Positions 1 to 11,619 of a stretch of 64,000 nucleotides of DNA are shown here, piece by piece. Location: positions 17,332,234-17,396,233 of the forward strand of contig JARZZO010000014.1 of the NCBI GenBank assembly GCA_030544215.1, read 5' to 3'. Under the pieces are notes generated by a model. It was not told the origin of the DNA. It saw nothing but the letters and a program-made list of their open reading frames with translations, and did not search any database. Numbering within the stretch: the stretch's first letter is position 1; each line of letters starts with the position of its first letter. This DNA is from Zantedeschia hybrid cultivar. Taxonomy: Eukaryota > Streptophyta > Magnoliopsida > Alismatales > Araceae. The position numbers were made by a program, and so were the translations under genes.

Positions 1-240
1 AATTTGCTGTTGGCCAATTTGTTCTGTCGGCATGTGAGTAACCAGCTTTGTCCTTTACTCATGTACTGTCTTGCTTCGGCATGTCTATGTCCTATATCAT
101 GTACATTAAAAAGGCAAAGAGAATCTTAGACACATCTGATGCGAGTGATTTTGTTCAACTTGAGCATAATACGAATCATCTTGCGGTTATACAGATGAGA
201 AAATTGTTGTATCTGGCTTTCCATCCTTTTTTTTGAGGGG
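1..240 (+). other. possible terminal exon pieces of an unidentified gene
   Basis: The first 33 bases can be read as FAVGQFVLSA and are followed at 34 by a good splice donor (GTGAGT). A second open stretch at about 127-230 reads as plausible protein (for example DFVQLEHNTNHLAVIQ). This could be the 3' end of a gene that starts left of the window. I recognise no family and the joins cannot be proved from here, so this is only a hint. Confidence 0.18.
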
Positions 241-736
241 GTGGGGATCTAGTGGCTGTCCATCTTGATTAGCTAAGTGATGCGGGCCTCACTTGTTCAC
301 TTCATTCTTATGACAGGTTCATGTATATGGACTAGTTTCTACCTATTTAGTTTCTACTTCATTGAAGAACAAATAACTAGTTTATATAATTCCAACTTAG
401 TGTCTATGTCCATTAATAAGTGATTGGTCTTAATTTGGTTGATTTTAATTTTCCCACATGATTCTTGTGCCGTGCACATTTTGCTGAATGACATGGACAA
501 ATTTTCTACATATTTTGAACTTCGGACAGCTAATCACTTTGTATTGGCAAAATACAATCCCTGCCTAATTGAAGATCCTTCATTTCTCCCCCACCCATTC
601 ATGCATGGAAGGACAATGCTCGTGAATATGGTTAAATTGGGAATTCATGAGGGTAGCTCTGAATCTCAGAGTCGGCCCCTGAATGTTGATTTGCAGACAA
701 TGTTTATTGTTTTCTCCAATACCCCGCCCGAAGTGT

Positions 737-895
737 ACTCTGCTTTTTTCCTTTTTTTCCCCCCTCTTTTAACGGCCCCTGCCGCAGTGGCAGGGACTGT
801 TCAAACAAGCCAAAGAAAACTAACCCCTCCCAGGTTCGAACCTGAGTGCCCCCCCCAAACTCATACCCGGTACCACTAGGCCACAGCCCGCTGGT
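737..895 (-). mobile_element. tRNA-derived SINE
   Basis: On the minus strand there is an A box (TGGCCTAGTGG, 883-873) and a perfect B box (GGTTCGAACC, 842-833) about 30 bases downstream, as in the internal RNA polymerase III promoter of tRNA-derived SINEs. The element continues to an A-rich tail (the T-rich stretch at about 744-778 on the plus strand). A 7-base direct repeat GAAGTGT flanks it (730-736 and 896-902), which fits a short target-site duplication. No anticodon arm identity could be assigned. Confidence 0.7.
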
Positions 896-902
896 GAAGT
901 GT

Positions 903-3820
903 TGTACCCCACCCTGTTATACACCAAACTGCCCTCACTGTTCATGGCCTACCTACAGTGCACAGATAGAGTACCTTATATCATAGAACTGTAGACTTCG
1001 TTGATCCTGGAGTAGGGCACAAATTGTAGTTGCATGAGAATTCTATTAAAAATGAATTTGATTTTTTCTGTCAACATCCCGTCAGAATTATCCAAACTTT
1101 ATTCTGAAGATATGAGTATTGCGTTTCTGACTGGTTAAGCCCTAGATCTGCTGTAAAAAATAAACCTTCTAGTTTACCTACTAAAGACTAAGATAAAATC
1201 TATTTTCATGTCTGCTATGCATCAATGTATTTGTTATTAACTCGCCTTGAAAGGAACCGAGTCTTTTGAGTTTCTTCTGCCTCTGGTTAGTCTGTTGATT
1301 CATTTTTCATGTTTGTTTTCTGTTTAAGAAAGAACAGGAGTTTGCTTGAAACCCATTATATAGGTATAGAGGAGAAGAGAAATCGCGTCGCCGACGCTCT
1401 TATCCGCCGTGATGAGACAGACATAGGAACTAAGCAACAGGATCCCAACTGGTTTTGTTGGAGACATGTAGCTTTTTCGTTGGTGGGGAGCATATCGCAA
1501 CTTACAGAAACTTTGCCGGTGGTAGGCAGACAATTTCCACTTTTTTCCAATGTTTCGGTAGCCAGTTGGTATCATCGTTGCCAACAAAAGGACTGCGTGG
1601 ATTAGGGAACCACAGCAGCAGCAGTAATGAATTCCCTTTAGTGTAACCTACAGAAAGCTTTATCATGCAAAATTTTTACTTACATTTGACCATCTCATTC
1701 AATTTTCAAAATGAAATATATTTCAAGATATCTTTGCTGTATTACTAACTACTACTCTGGACATTATTCTCTGGATCATAGTGTCTCCGATCACAAATTT
1801 GTCTGGTACTTTATTTATTTTATGTTTATTTATTTTATGTCATTCAATGATTAATTCATCTTTGACTTTATTTATTTTATGTAATTCAATGATAATTCAT
1901 CTTTGGTTTTTGTGAGAGGAAGTATGTTATGGTCTAGAATATTAGAGCGAGAGAATCTCATTTAATACTTGCATCCGATTATTACTGTTGGAGCGACTAT
2001 ATAATAATTCTACATTGGTTAATTTCAATTGTGGCAAGTGATTATGATCTTGGGCGCTTCAAACTCAACATCTAGATTTTGTGGTTTGTAACATGATATT
2101 AAAGTAGGGCTTGGCCCAACTTTATCTTCTCAAATTTATCTTCTAATTGCGTCGTCTGCTCTTATCTAATTTTCACGGCCCATCTTAGCCGTGAGGGGGA
2201 GTTGCTTATGATTTTGGGCCTAAAATTATTGTAAGATAGTATTGGAGCAGAGTCATGGCTCAACTTTATCTTCTTGAATTTATCTTCTAATTTGCACCAG
2301 CTCCTCTCGTCTAATTTCTACGGCCCCCAAACGAGCGTACTGCCAATTTTAGCTATACCAATGGTAAAGACGTCTAGATGCCTAATGTACCTCTTAGGTT
2401 CTATCATGTGCTAATATCATATTAAAATTATTGAGTTGTTCATCTTAAAATTTTAAAGTATTGAATCGAGATGGATTTTTTCTTTTAAGCACCTTTTATC
2501 TTTGTTCGTTATTTAATATGAAACTATTCTAACATGAGTGATTAATTTTTGGCTTCTCATTTCTGGGATCCAATTACTTATTATTTGGAGTCGGACAATA
2601 ACATGATTTTGAATTTTTAATAACAGATCAAAGAATTTTGACCCACATAGTGAATTGCCATCAATAATGTCTCACCAATTAGTCATGTCCTCAACTTTTA
2701 GGTGTTAGTTTGAAGTGTTTAGAATAGTCTTGCCCCGGTGGAGGGTAAGAGTGAAAGGAAAGAGAGCAAAGAGAATCTTCAATTTCTTACGATCGTCTGA
2801 GTTGTAAGACTTTTGAAAGCTTGGATTTGTTTAAAATGATTTATGGCAAATTGGCAATGGATTATTGTAGTACTTTTTTTTAAAAGTAATTCCTTTCATA
2901 CACGAATAAAAGGAGTAACAGAACACAATCATATATATTACCGATTACTGTTAGCCATGGTATGAAAATCCCAATACATCAATCAAATACTTTGTAAGAT
3001 ATGTGATGATTTCTTTTATGTCTTAATCTTTTGAGGACCCTTTGACAGGCTGCCTGTCTTGACAACTATGCCAAAAACACTATCAAACATCATAATTTCA
3101 TGAGACAAAACTGTGTAATATTTTTATAATTTTTCCATCAGCTTAAATAACTCTTTAATGTAAAATATTGTGAAATATTGCTTCAAAACATAAGACATAA
3201 GATGCAGTGTAAGATAAATGTGCCATTTTTTGAGAAAATCACTATTTGATCACATGTTTTCATTTAGACATATTTTTGACAGATAAATCTTGATTTATTG
3301 AAAGAATATTTAAGATATTCATAAATTTAAAAAAGTAATGATTTAATCACACATTCTTTCAAGAAAATCATATCTTTCCAAGTGGACCTTGCTTATTTTT
3401 TATTAGATATTTATAATTGTTTTATATTATATTTAAAATAATATTTTACATAATAAAAAATTAATATATCTTTCACAACGTTTTTTACAACTTTTTCAAA
3501 AAAAAATCTCGAATTGAGATTTTTTATTTGGAGCGATTTTTTTTTTCAAATTCTGACTTAGTGACATTGATAAAATGACATGGTACTTTTGCGGTTACTT
3601 ACCCGAGAAAAAAAAAAAAGAAAAAAAAGATCTGATGGAAAGGCAGACTAGGTTAAGCCATTTATCTTTTGCTCCAGCTGAGCTGACCCATAGTTGTTGG
3701 AGCAGGTTAAGAAGCCCGGCGCGGCCGCGCAGGGTGGGAACTGGAAGCTCCTCTTCTGGTACTTCAGCGCCATCACCCATTCCGAAGCAGAGGGGAGGAC
3801 GACGACAAGGAGAAGCAGCG
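903..3820. other. AT-rich intergenic DNA and 5' flank of the mtACP gene
   Basis: No convincing gene is seen. Two direct repeats of about 75 bases, both containing AACTTTATCTTCT and ending in ACGGCCC, lie near 2109-2185 and 2255-2330 and look like debris of a larger repeat. From about 3660 the base composition rises in G+C toward the start of the mtACP gene, so the promoter and 5' untranslated region should lie between about 3600 and 3820. No clear TATA box was found. Confidence 0.5.
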
Positions 3821-6800
3821 ATGCAAGCGGCCGCACGATCTGCGATCCGCACCATCCTGAGCCGTCGGCCGGCCCCTGTCCTCCTCCTCCGCGGCGGCGG
3901 CCGGCCCCTGTCCTCCTCCTCCGCGGCGGCGTGCCTGGACAAGCAGGAGGTGACCGATCGGGTGCTCGCCGTCTTAAAGTCCACGCCCTTCATCGACCCC
4001 GCCAAGGTACGACGCCACGATCTCTGTCATAGTGTGCATCTCGTTAATGGGGTCGTGGGGAAACCCTAGGCTTCGGGTGAGGCTGTTCGGTTGTCTTCGT
4101 GAGTGCAGCAGAGGAGGCAATTCGAAGAGCTGATCCGCCTATGACCAGAAGTCCGGTTGCGATCTTACATTTGGCGTTTGTTTTTGGATCACACTAGCGG
4201 GAATTGTGTGAAATGGTGATGATGGCTGCTGATGTCTTCGGGGTTTATTTAATGCAAATACTGGTGATTTCATTATGGATATTTTGTTATTATAGAACGA
4301 GAATCGGGATTTGAGTATTTTATGGTGGATGGATTCAAGCAGTGTAGAGGTTTCCGGTTTAAATTTACTGATCGCTTCAAGCCGTAAGGACGACTGGACG
4401 ATCATCAATGCTTGGCCTTGCGAAAGATTTGAACAGGTTGCTTGACTTTGTTTGAGGGAGTCATATGTATGCGTGTTAGAGACATCATCGTCATGTTAAT
4501 CATCAGAGTCTAACTGGTTTACCTGTGGTGGGCCACATGGATTTCTGTCCCACCATTTAATCTATCCAAAGCCATGTTCGCATTAAACTTTGAAAGGGCA
4601 TATCTTTTATAACTTTGTCAAACCAGCTTATTTTAGCTCTTCCCCAAGTAATTTTGCCATCCTCTATTTGAATTTGATCGAATGTTCTAATTGGTATCGA
4701 ACCTTGGCAATGGTGCACTTGTCCAAAGTTCCTAACCATCTAAGCCTATTATCCCTCAATTTAATGTCAATAGGAGCTACACACAAGTCTCTACATATGC
4801 ATTCATTCCTATCTTATCCTTTCTTTTCTACAGATTCATCTTGACATCCTCATCTTTGACGCACACATTTTCTGTATGTGTTATTTCCTCACTGCCCAAT
4901 ACCCATTATCACACAACGTCAAGTGTCCCGTAGCAGTGCTATAAGACTTCTTTAGGTTTAAAGGGTACTTGCTAATCATAAAAGACTCCAGACATGCTTC
5001 TCAACTTCAATCAAGTGATCAACCTGCCTTCATCTTGTGTTCAACATCCTCCTCGATCTCCCATTCTCTTGAATAATACATGCTAAATATAAAAAAGTTT
5101 CTACTTTTAAGGGAAACTGGTCTATCAAAGTTTACCTTCATGTTACTATGATTACATTTCATATATTCTGATTTTGTTTGACTTATTCTAAAACCTTTAG
5201 GTTCTAAGGGCACCTCTCCACAACCGTAACTTAGCGTTTACACCATCTATACACTCATCAATTAAAGTAATGTCATCTGTAAATGACAGACATTCAGGAA
5301 TCAGGGAAAATCTTTACATGTCATATGTAGTTTGGGTGTTTGGATGATTTAACTGGAGATGACTATGGGAAGTCTTCGTAATGGAGAGATCAGGAAAATT
5401 GACAGACCATCTGAGTGAGTCACAGGGAAATTGCAAGGTCCGTTATACTCCAAGATCTGAAATGTACTAGAGAAAATTGGAGAGAATGCATGATGAATCA
5501 CAGAGCTTCTTGGATGTTTGCCATTAATCATATACTTTAGTAAGTTGCATTGCCACTTGAGTGTCGTGAACCGAAGAGTCACTTTCCGTTACCTGGTTCG
5601 TCTCCATTTTTGCACAAAAGGTTTCCCTTAGTTCACTTCCACATTTGAAAATTTGTGCAATTGTTAGGATTGCAGTGGGCTTGCTCAGCGGCATTCTGGT
5701 GCGTTGCTGCACATCTCTATTGCTCTCCACCATTTATTCTTTGCTTAAAAGTTACATTGTGGCACTAGATTGTCCACCAGGGAGTCTATCTATGGAGAAT
5801 CAAACAGGTATGGAAATGAAAATAGTGGAGTTGCCCGCCTTGGCATGCCCAAGAGGCACATTGCAAGTAGAGACTTCTCAAAGGTAATTTTTTTCATGTG
5901 GCTAATGGTCTTAAATTTTGTTTCACTCAAGAGATTTAGAAACAAAATCTACTATACGTGGTGATGTCTCATGTCCTCCATCTTTGATAGTTGTGTCTGT
6001 AGAGCTTATCCCCTTGTGGAGAGATGTTAGAAGAGCAAGGAACCTTTTTCTTCCCCTTTTGGTTTATGTCTAGGGTAATGACCATTTTATGGGGAAAAAC
6101 CAAGTAGAATTCATTAGCTATATTATTTTTTTTGATCTCAACACTGGGGGTTTCACTAGTTCCTTGGATACTTTCCAGTAGGATGGGTCTAGTCATCCAG
6201 GCAGGTTATTTAATCTGATCCCAATATGAACGTATCTAGGTTATAAGAAAATTTTAGGATATTTGAGCTTAATCTTCATTTCATGCTTGAGGCTTGGTTA
6301 AAGTATCTTAGAAAGCCTGTCTCAAAGAGAAAGAAACTAAATGCTCCGTCTCGGAACCTTCGTGGGGTTAGGAAAAGCATCCCGAGGTTGGCACATCTTG
6401 TTGGGTGTGGAGAAGTATTGGGAACCCCAATATCTTTCTTCGGAGCAGTTTCTTCAATAAAACTATCTAATGGGTAACTATCAGAAATTCTCTGAGTAAA
6501 TAAAACTTATGCATGGTTGATTGTTGCGTGTTATGGGGATTCTTAAAAACTGATTAGTCTACTCCTGCTTGATAGGAATATGATATCCCGCTTTTCTATT
6601 TCATATCAATTTCTATCTTTATTGCTGGCATCTCTGTTTTGTGGTTGATGCACATTAAATCAGTATCTTTCTTTGATATTTCACTCGACTTTGGTAAAGA
6701 GGTGGTATCCCATCTTTCCTAGGAAGACATCTCTTATGGCTGTATAGATCAAGTATGTAAACATTAGTTGGTCGTGTAGCTTACCCCATTACCTTCTGCA

Positions 6801-9800
6801 ATTCTGGTGGGGTTTCTCTAGGTTTATTCTACTCAAAAGGAGGCATTATGGTTGCTTATGGTTATTTTTCTGAACATAAAATAGCTGCCATCATTTGATT
6901 AAAGCAAGAAGCTAGTACAAGCAACAGAGTGGGGGAATACATGAACAAGTAAATGGGGGAAACATGTCAACGGGTACAACAGAAAGGGGTACAAGCAAGG
7001 CGCGGTTCTGCTGGGTAAAAGCTTTAGAACAAGGGGTAACAACCAACAGCAGCATTGGCCACCCCGGCGGTGCATGTCGAGGAAGCCAAACCACCATGAA
7101 ACTGAAGAGGAGAACCGTCGGGGCTGGATCAGTCAATGCCGGAGAGTCGCAGCAGGATGAAGACTAGAGGAGGAAGGTGGACCTCCTCAGAGGTGCCGAT
7201 GATGACAGTTGGCAGAAACTGCAGTACCAAATGCGGCCTATTGGAGGGTGCTTGGAGACACATCATCAAGGGGCGTACCGAGGGTGCACAAGAACATGAG
7301 CAACCACGGTGAACCAAGATCCAGGAGTTGGATCTACCCAAGGCCAATAAATCCACCAGTGGTACCACATCCAGGATCAAGCCGAACTGGATCTCCATGA
7401 CATAAAACGGGGGAAGAGTGGACATCAAGAGGAGGAAGAGCAAAAGGGAAGCTATAACCCACGGCCGATGCCAGCACCATCCAGGAGGTGTCGAAGCACA
7501 CCTGGACCCAAGAGGGAAAAATCTCTACAAAAACAAGCAGGGGTAGGACAGATGGGAAAAGGGGCGGTGAGAAGGAGAGGAAGGAGAGCTGGAGGGCGGA
7601 GGGGAGCAATTGCGAGGGGTGGGGAGGGTGGGGTGGTGGCAAGAGGAGGGGGATTGGTGGTGAAGGGGTGGAGCAAAAGGAGATGAACCTGAAGGGCGGG
7701 TGGGGGAGAGTTCTCTGAGGGGACTCCCCCCACCCAGAGACCATCCCTGGGGGACGACCGATCTGCTGGATTCCCAACATTTTTTCCGCCGAAGGGCCAG
7801 CAAGCAGACCCCCACCACCTAAGGGAACCGGAGAGAGGGTGACTCGCGCTGGTTGTTTGTGGCTGGTGGTTGCTTATGGTTATGAACTTAAGTGGGTTTC
7901 TGTTGAATCCTTTTGTAGCATATTAGTTAATAAGTTGCAATGTTTTTGAATGTGAATACAAGAAGTTACAGCTTGCAAGTTTCCATTGCCTAGTGGTAAA
8001 GCATCTTCCCCTTCTGATGTGACTATTGAGCATCTATTTTATTTCAGTCTTAAATCCCCAACCCACCACCCAAAAAACGGCTGAATGAGATCACCCATGC
8101 CCAAAAAAGAGAAGGAAAAGAAGATTTTGGCCCAATCCTGGAATTGAGATCAGCCAGGTCCCAATTAGCTGCTTAATTCTGGGGGCCTTGATTTTATGTT
8201 CCCTAAGGCCATGCAGGGTGCCTCGAGCAACTTTGCCTTTCTGATTGAACATTAGCTTTTTAGCAAAGGATTGATTTGACATTCATGTTCTTATACAAAT
8301 AACACATATTCTGTATCATCATGATCTTTATAGATACATTTAGACTCAGGTATTATTTGATAACATTCCAGGATTGGAGTCAGGTGGGTAGATTTTTTAG
8401 ACGCTGGACAAGTCCTAAGCGCTACCAAAAGAAAAGTGGTCTACCAGATTCCCACCTTTTCCTAGTCAGCTCCCTTTTCTGATCATTTAAAAGAGCAAGA
8501 AATCCAGATTCTTATAGAATGGAAAAAAGGAGCAAAATTCTTCGGGAATTCAGTTTGCATCAAAGTTTTCCAAAGCTTTTTCCAATTCATTCCTCTCTTC
8601 AAATCAGTTAAAAAGGCAACAAATCAGTATCTTCAAAGAATGAAAAAAGGTAGGATCTTTGGGAATTCAGTGTGCATCAATATCTCCCAAAATCTGCCCC
8701 ACTCTGAAGCTAAGTTTCAAGTATTGGGTTGGCTGAGATCAGTCAATAGAATTGGATCTGGGCCCAACCCCATGTCCACTATTTCCATCCCTTGGCTAGA
8801 TCTGCTCGGTTGGGTAATCTGGTCAAGAGTCCACCCTGGATAGGGTGGATCTGCTTGATCCGCCTGATCTATTCTAATGGATTGATCAGCCTATTAACTA
8901 CATTAAACCCTGCTCAGTGCTTGCCACCATAATATCCTGGTCCCAGCCCCCTCCCTTTAAAGCTCCCACTCAAAACCCTAACATCTGTAGATGCCTACCA
9001 TTGCTGTGGCTGCCACCTGCAGCCATTGATGCTGCCATCTGCTCCTCATCTTCTTCTCCTTCAGCTCCTGTTGCATTCTCTCTGCAAGTGAGATTAAGGT
9101 TGGGATGTAAAGCTATATAAAGTGTTACTGAAATAAAACAACTATATAGCATATACATGTATCTTAAAGTAGTGGGACATGATTCATGAAGCTGACCCCA
9201 AATAAATGGGATATGATGATAATGATGATGACGGCGACAATGATGACGACATTGATGATGATGGCAACAATGACAATGATGATAATGTGTATCTTAAAAA
9301 ACATCAAATAAATATGTGCTATTCCAGCCCTAGGTGTCAGCTGGAATCAGCTTGGACCAGGTAAGGATTGGCCTAGAGTTGGCCATCCCCTACCCCATCT
9401 TGAAACTAGGGCATATTGTTGCTAAGTCTAAATATTATGATCTTTTGCAGACCTCACTATAAACCCTTTGCTTGAGTATGATGCTATGAATAGATCATAA
9501 TAATCCCACTTTCTGTGGACCTTGGGACAATTGCAACCGTTTGGCTGGGTATGATGTTAGTGAATATATAACCAGATTTGTAACATTGATCAAGCTCAAT
9601 GTGCATTGAACATTTGTAATATTTGTTTCTAAAACTAAATATTACGATCTTTTGCAGACCTCATTGTAAACCCTTTGCTCGAGTATGATGCTATGAATAG
9701 ATCAAAATAATCCCATTTTCTATGGACCTTAGGACAATTGCAACCCTTTGGCTGGGTATGATGTTAGCGAAGACCTCAGATTAAGGGGGCACAGTAAAAA

Positions 9801-10900
9801 CGCTCCAAAAGCCGTGTCGACACGAGTCAACACGGACACGCTTGTTGACTCTTGTCAACACAGTGCGCAAAGCAGCGTTTTGTTTTCTTCTTCATGCTTT
9901 TTGCTTATTTTGTACATTCCACCCTTATTCTTCCTTGCTTCTCATGCCCACAAATCTGTTTTTTCCTCCCTTTTTCTCCTGTGTGGTGCTATGAAGTGTT
10001 TGAACTCATGTATGAAAGTTACATAGGTGGGGCCTACAATATTCATGAATACATAATTATGTCAAAGTCCTTTGTTTAACAACTTTTTATTAGAAACTTT
10101 TTATATATGTTATATTTATACCTAAACTCTTGAATGACTCCTCCAAATTTTAGGTAACTTAATAATTTTATCAATAATTTGAAGTTGTATTAATTCTTTA
10201 TACATATTAATAACTGATGTGCATAATTGTATATACATAAAATTATACTTTGTGTCCTCATGTCCTATTTTTAATAATTTACTGTGTCCAACACGTGTCT
10301 GTATCCTTCAAATCATAGGCAAAGACATAATTGGATTTGTAAAGTTGATCAAACGGAATGTGCATTGGACATTATAATCAAAGTAGATGAATATTAATTT
10401 CTTTTTGGCTATTTGCGGTTACAATAAACCTGGTTAGTGGCATGTACCAGCCCTGTCACCTCATCATGCACCTTTTGGTGGGTTTAGTGTGATTATCTCA
10501 CCATTCTATCAAGGTGAGACAAATCTATTTATGCTGTTTCTCACAGTTTATATTGGCTGGGGTGTTTGATTCTTTGTTAACTAAATTCTTTAACATTTGT
10601 CCATTCCTTGTATCATTGGTGAAACATGGTCGGCAGACTAATCTGAACTCGTGCCTACATAAATTTTCTTCTCAATGTGGTATCCGAGGATTTTAATCCG
10701 TAGATCGCCTATGTGTTCTTAAGGTGGGTCCAGCAGCTGACTTTAAGAAAGACCTGCAATTGGATATGTTGGACAACATCGAGGTGATGACAACAGTGGA
10801 AGAAGAATTTGCATTTGAAATTCCTGGCAATGAGGCTATCAAGATCTCCACCACCGCCCATCTCATCGACTACATTGCTTCCAATCCACAAGCCAAGTGA
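3821..10900 (+). CDS. mitochondrial acyl carrier protein, 2 exons, 120 aa, lacking the phosphopantetheine serine
   Basis: Exon 1 is 3821-4006 and exon 2 is 10724-10900. The donor follows GCCAAG (GTACGA), the acceptor is TTCTTAAG, phase 0. Exon 1 encodes an arginine- and serine-rich mitochondrial presequence followed by ACP helix I (DKQEVTDRVLAVLKS). Exon 2 encodes the rest of the ACP fold (FKKDLQLDMLDNIEV, then VEEEFAFEIPGNEA) and ends in NPQAK like other plant mtACPs. Family members carry acyl chains for mitochondrial fatty acid and lipoate synthesis and are also subunits of respiratory complex I. Length and exon join fit the family. The invariant DSLD motif reads DMLD here: residue 77, which should be the serine that takes the prosthetic group, is methionine. 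The gene may therefore be structural only, or decaying. The start is the first ATG giving a presequence in frame with helix I. Confidence 0.85.
3869..3932 (+). repeat. 32-bp tandem duplication inside the mtACP presequence
   Basis: The G+C-rich stretch starting CCGGCCCCTGTCC at 3869 is repeated at 3901, period 32. Since 32 is not a multiple of three, the copies are read in different frames: the first as RPAPVLLLRGG and the second as RPLSSSSAA. The downstream frame is right because ACP helix I follows. Confidence 0.85.
4510..5300 (-). mobile_element. RTE-type LINE fragment (reverse transcriptase and 3' part)
   Basis: Minus-strand translation near 5290-5210 gives FTDDITLIDECIDGVNAKLR, followed (5205-5150) by GFRISQTKSEYMKCN. 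This is the order and wording of the catalytic region of plant RTE-like LINE reverse transcriptases (usual F-A-D-D then LWRxxLESKGFRxSxxKTEYMxC). The A of FADD is T here. Frames are broken by stops and shifts further downstream. It lies in the mtACP intron and is a dead, 5'-truncated copy. Confidence 0.75.
6030..9395. other. intron DNA present only in duplication copy 1
   Basis: This part of the mtACP intron has no counterpart in the second copy. It includes a G-rich stretch (6900-7830) with long chance open frames of low complexity, and AT-rich DNA. At about 9150-9295 a plus-strand sequence (GGGACATGATTCATGAAGC, then CCCCAAATAAATGGGAT and a run of GAT-like triplets) looks like the 3' end of an RTE LINE or a SINE sharing its tail. 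No gene is supported. Confidence 0.5.
9428..9841 (+). repeat. two-unit tandem repeat, period about 207 bp
   Basis: The sequence beginning CTAAATATTA (9428) recurs at 9635 with TTTTGCAGACCTCA, GAGTATGATGCTATGAATAG and TTGGCTGGGTATGATG in the same order. The unit pair also exists in the second duplication copy (about 17408-17860), so the tandem repeat predates the segmental duplication. Confidence 0.8.
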
Positions 10901-11145
10901 GTCTCTTAAAAGAGTTTCTCCTTTGCAGTGGGGTGATTGATGCTCAGAGTTTGTTGAAGTTCTGTATCAAATTAGACGTCGAAGCATCCTCTTTTCTTTA
11001 TGAAGTTTTCTTGTACTTGGTGTTAGGCACTGTCCTTTGGACTAGATTTGTTTGCAATAATGAGACTTGTGGGTTTCTATAAGCCCTTTTTCATGTGACG
11101 GTTTACATGATTTTCACATCAATCTGTATACATGTTTACTTGGTG

Positions 11146-11408
11146 GAGTAATGCTTGCTGCAATGGGAGCATTGCAGCGCCACTGCAATGCACCCCGAAC
11201 GGTCAGCTTTGGTCGGATGGCTGCATCAGTAAAGATTATTATTATTATTATTATTTTAAAAACTGAGGGAGTGGGGGCAACTCTAAGGGAAACATCTGTA
11301 CAATCTGATCTTAAGGTTTTTAGAAAAAAATAAATAAAAATTTTGCTGCTGCAGCTGTCTGATCAAAGCTGGTCGGAAAGCTGCCGAGTGTTGCAGCAAA
11401 CATTATTC
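11146..11408. mobile_element. Mutator-like MITE, 263 bp, 9-bp target duplication
   Basis: The ends are inverted repeats: GAGTAATGCTTGCTGCAA on the left, and on the right the reverse complement of GAATAATGTTTGCTGCAA. The flanks TACTTGGTG (11137-11145) and TATTTGGTG (11409-11417) form a 9-bp target duplication with one difference. The paralogous site near 19155-19170 reads straight through as an empty site with one copy of the target. Nine-base duplications are typical of Mutator-like elements. There is no coding capacity. Confidence 0.85.
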
Positions 11409-11619
11409 TATTTGGTGATGACACAACAGGATTCCACAAATGAGAGGGTTCAAGTCCGAAAGAATTTGATTGTTGTATTAGTTATTTCACCCACGTGAAG
11501 GAGTGGGGAAACCTTATGTTTGCTATGCTAAGCTGCAAAATTAGATTGTAGACCGCAAGCTAGGAATTGCATTAGCAAACCCTATATTTCTACTTCACTT
11601 GGGTTCGCCGGTCCATACC

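Larger units (their letters stand above)
5401..11619 (+). repeat. segmental duplication, copy 1 (holds mtACP exon 2)
   Basis: Blocks of 50-200 bases in this interval recur in the same order at 15670-19379. They include the GACAGACCAT start, the GGAGAGAATGCATGA segment, TTGTGCAATTGTTAGGATTGCA, the GTTACATT.TGGCACTAGA block, the 207-bp tandem units, mtACP exon 2 and the final GGTCCATACC. Copy 1 has about 3.4 kb at 6030-9395 with no counterpart in copy 2, and a MITE at 11146-11408 that is also absent there. Confidence 0.9.

Noticed and set aside
7334..7818. Long minus-strand open frames in a G/C-rich stretch
   Set aside because: Low-complexity, proline- and serine-rich translation in several overlapping frames, with no domain. 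It looks like compositional bias.
7988..8060. GCCTAGTGGTAAAGC as a SINE A box
   Set aside because: No convincing B box follows at the right distance and no tail or target duplication was seen.
9811..9840. A GTGTC..GACAC look-alike of the dyad motif (also near 17880)
   Set aside because: The spacing is 0 or 16 bases, not 10, and the flanks do not match.
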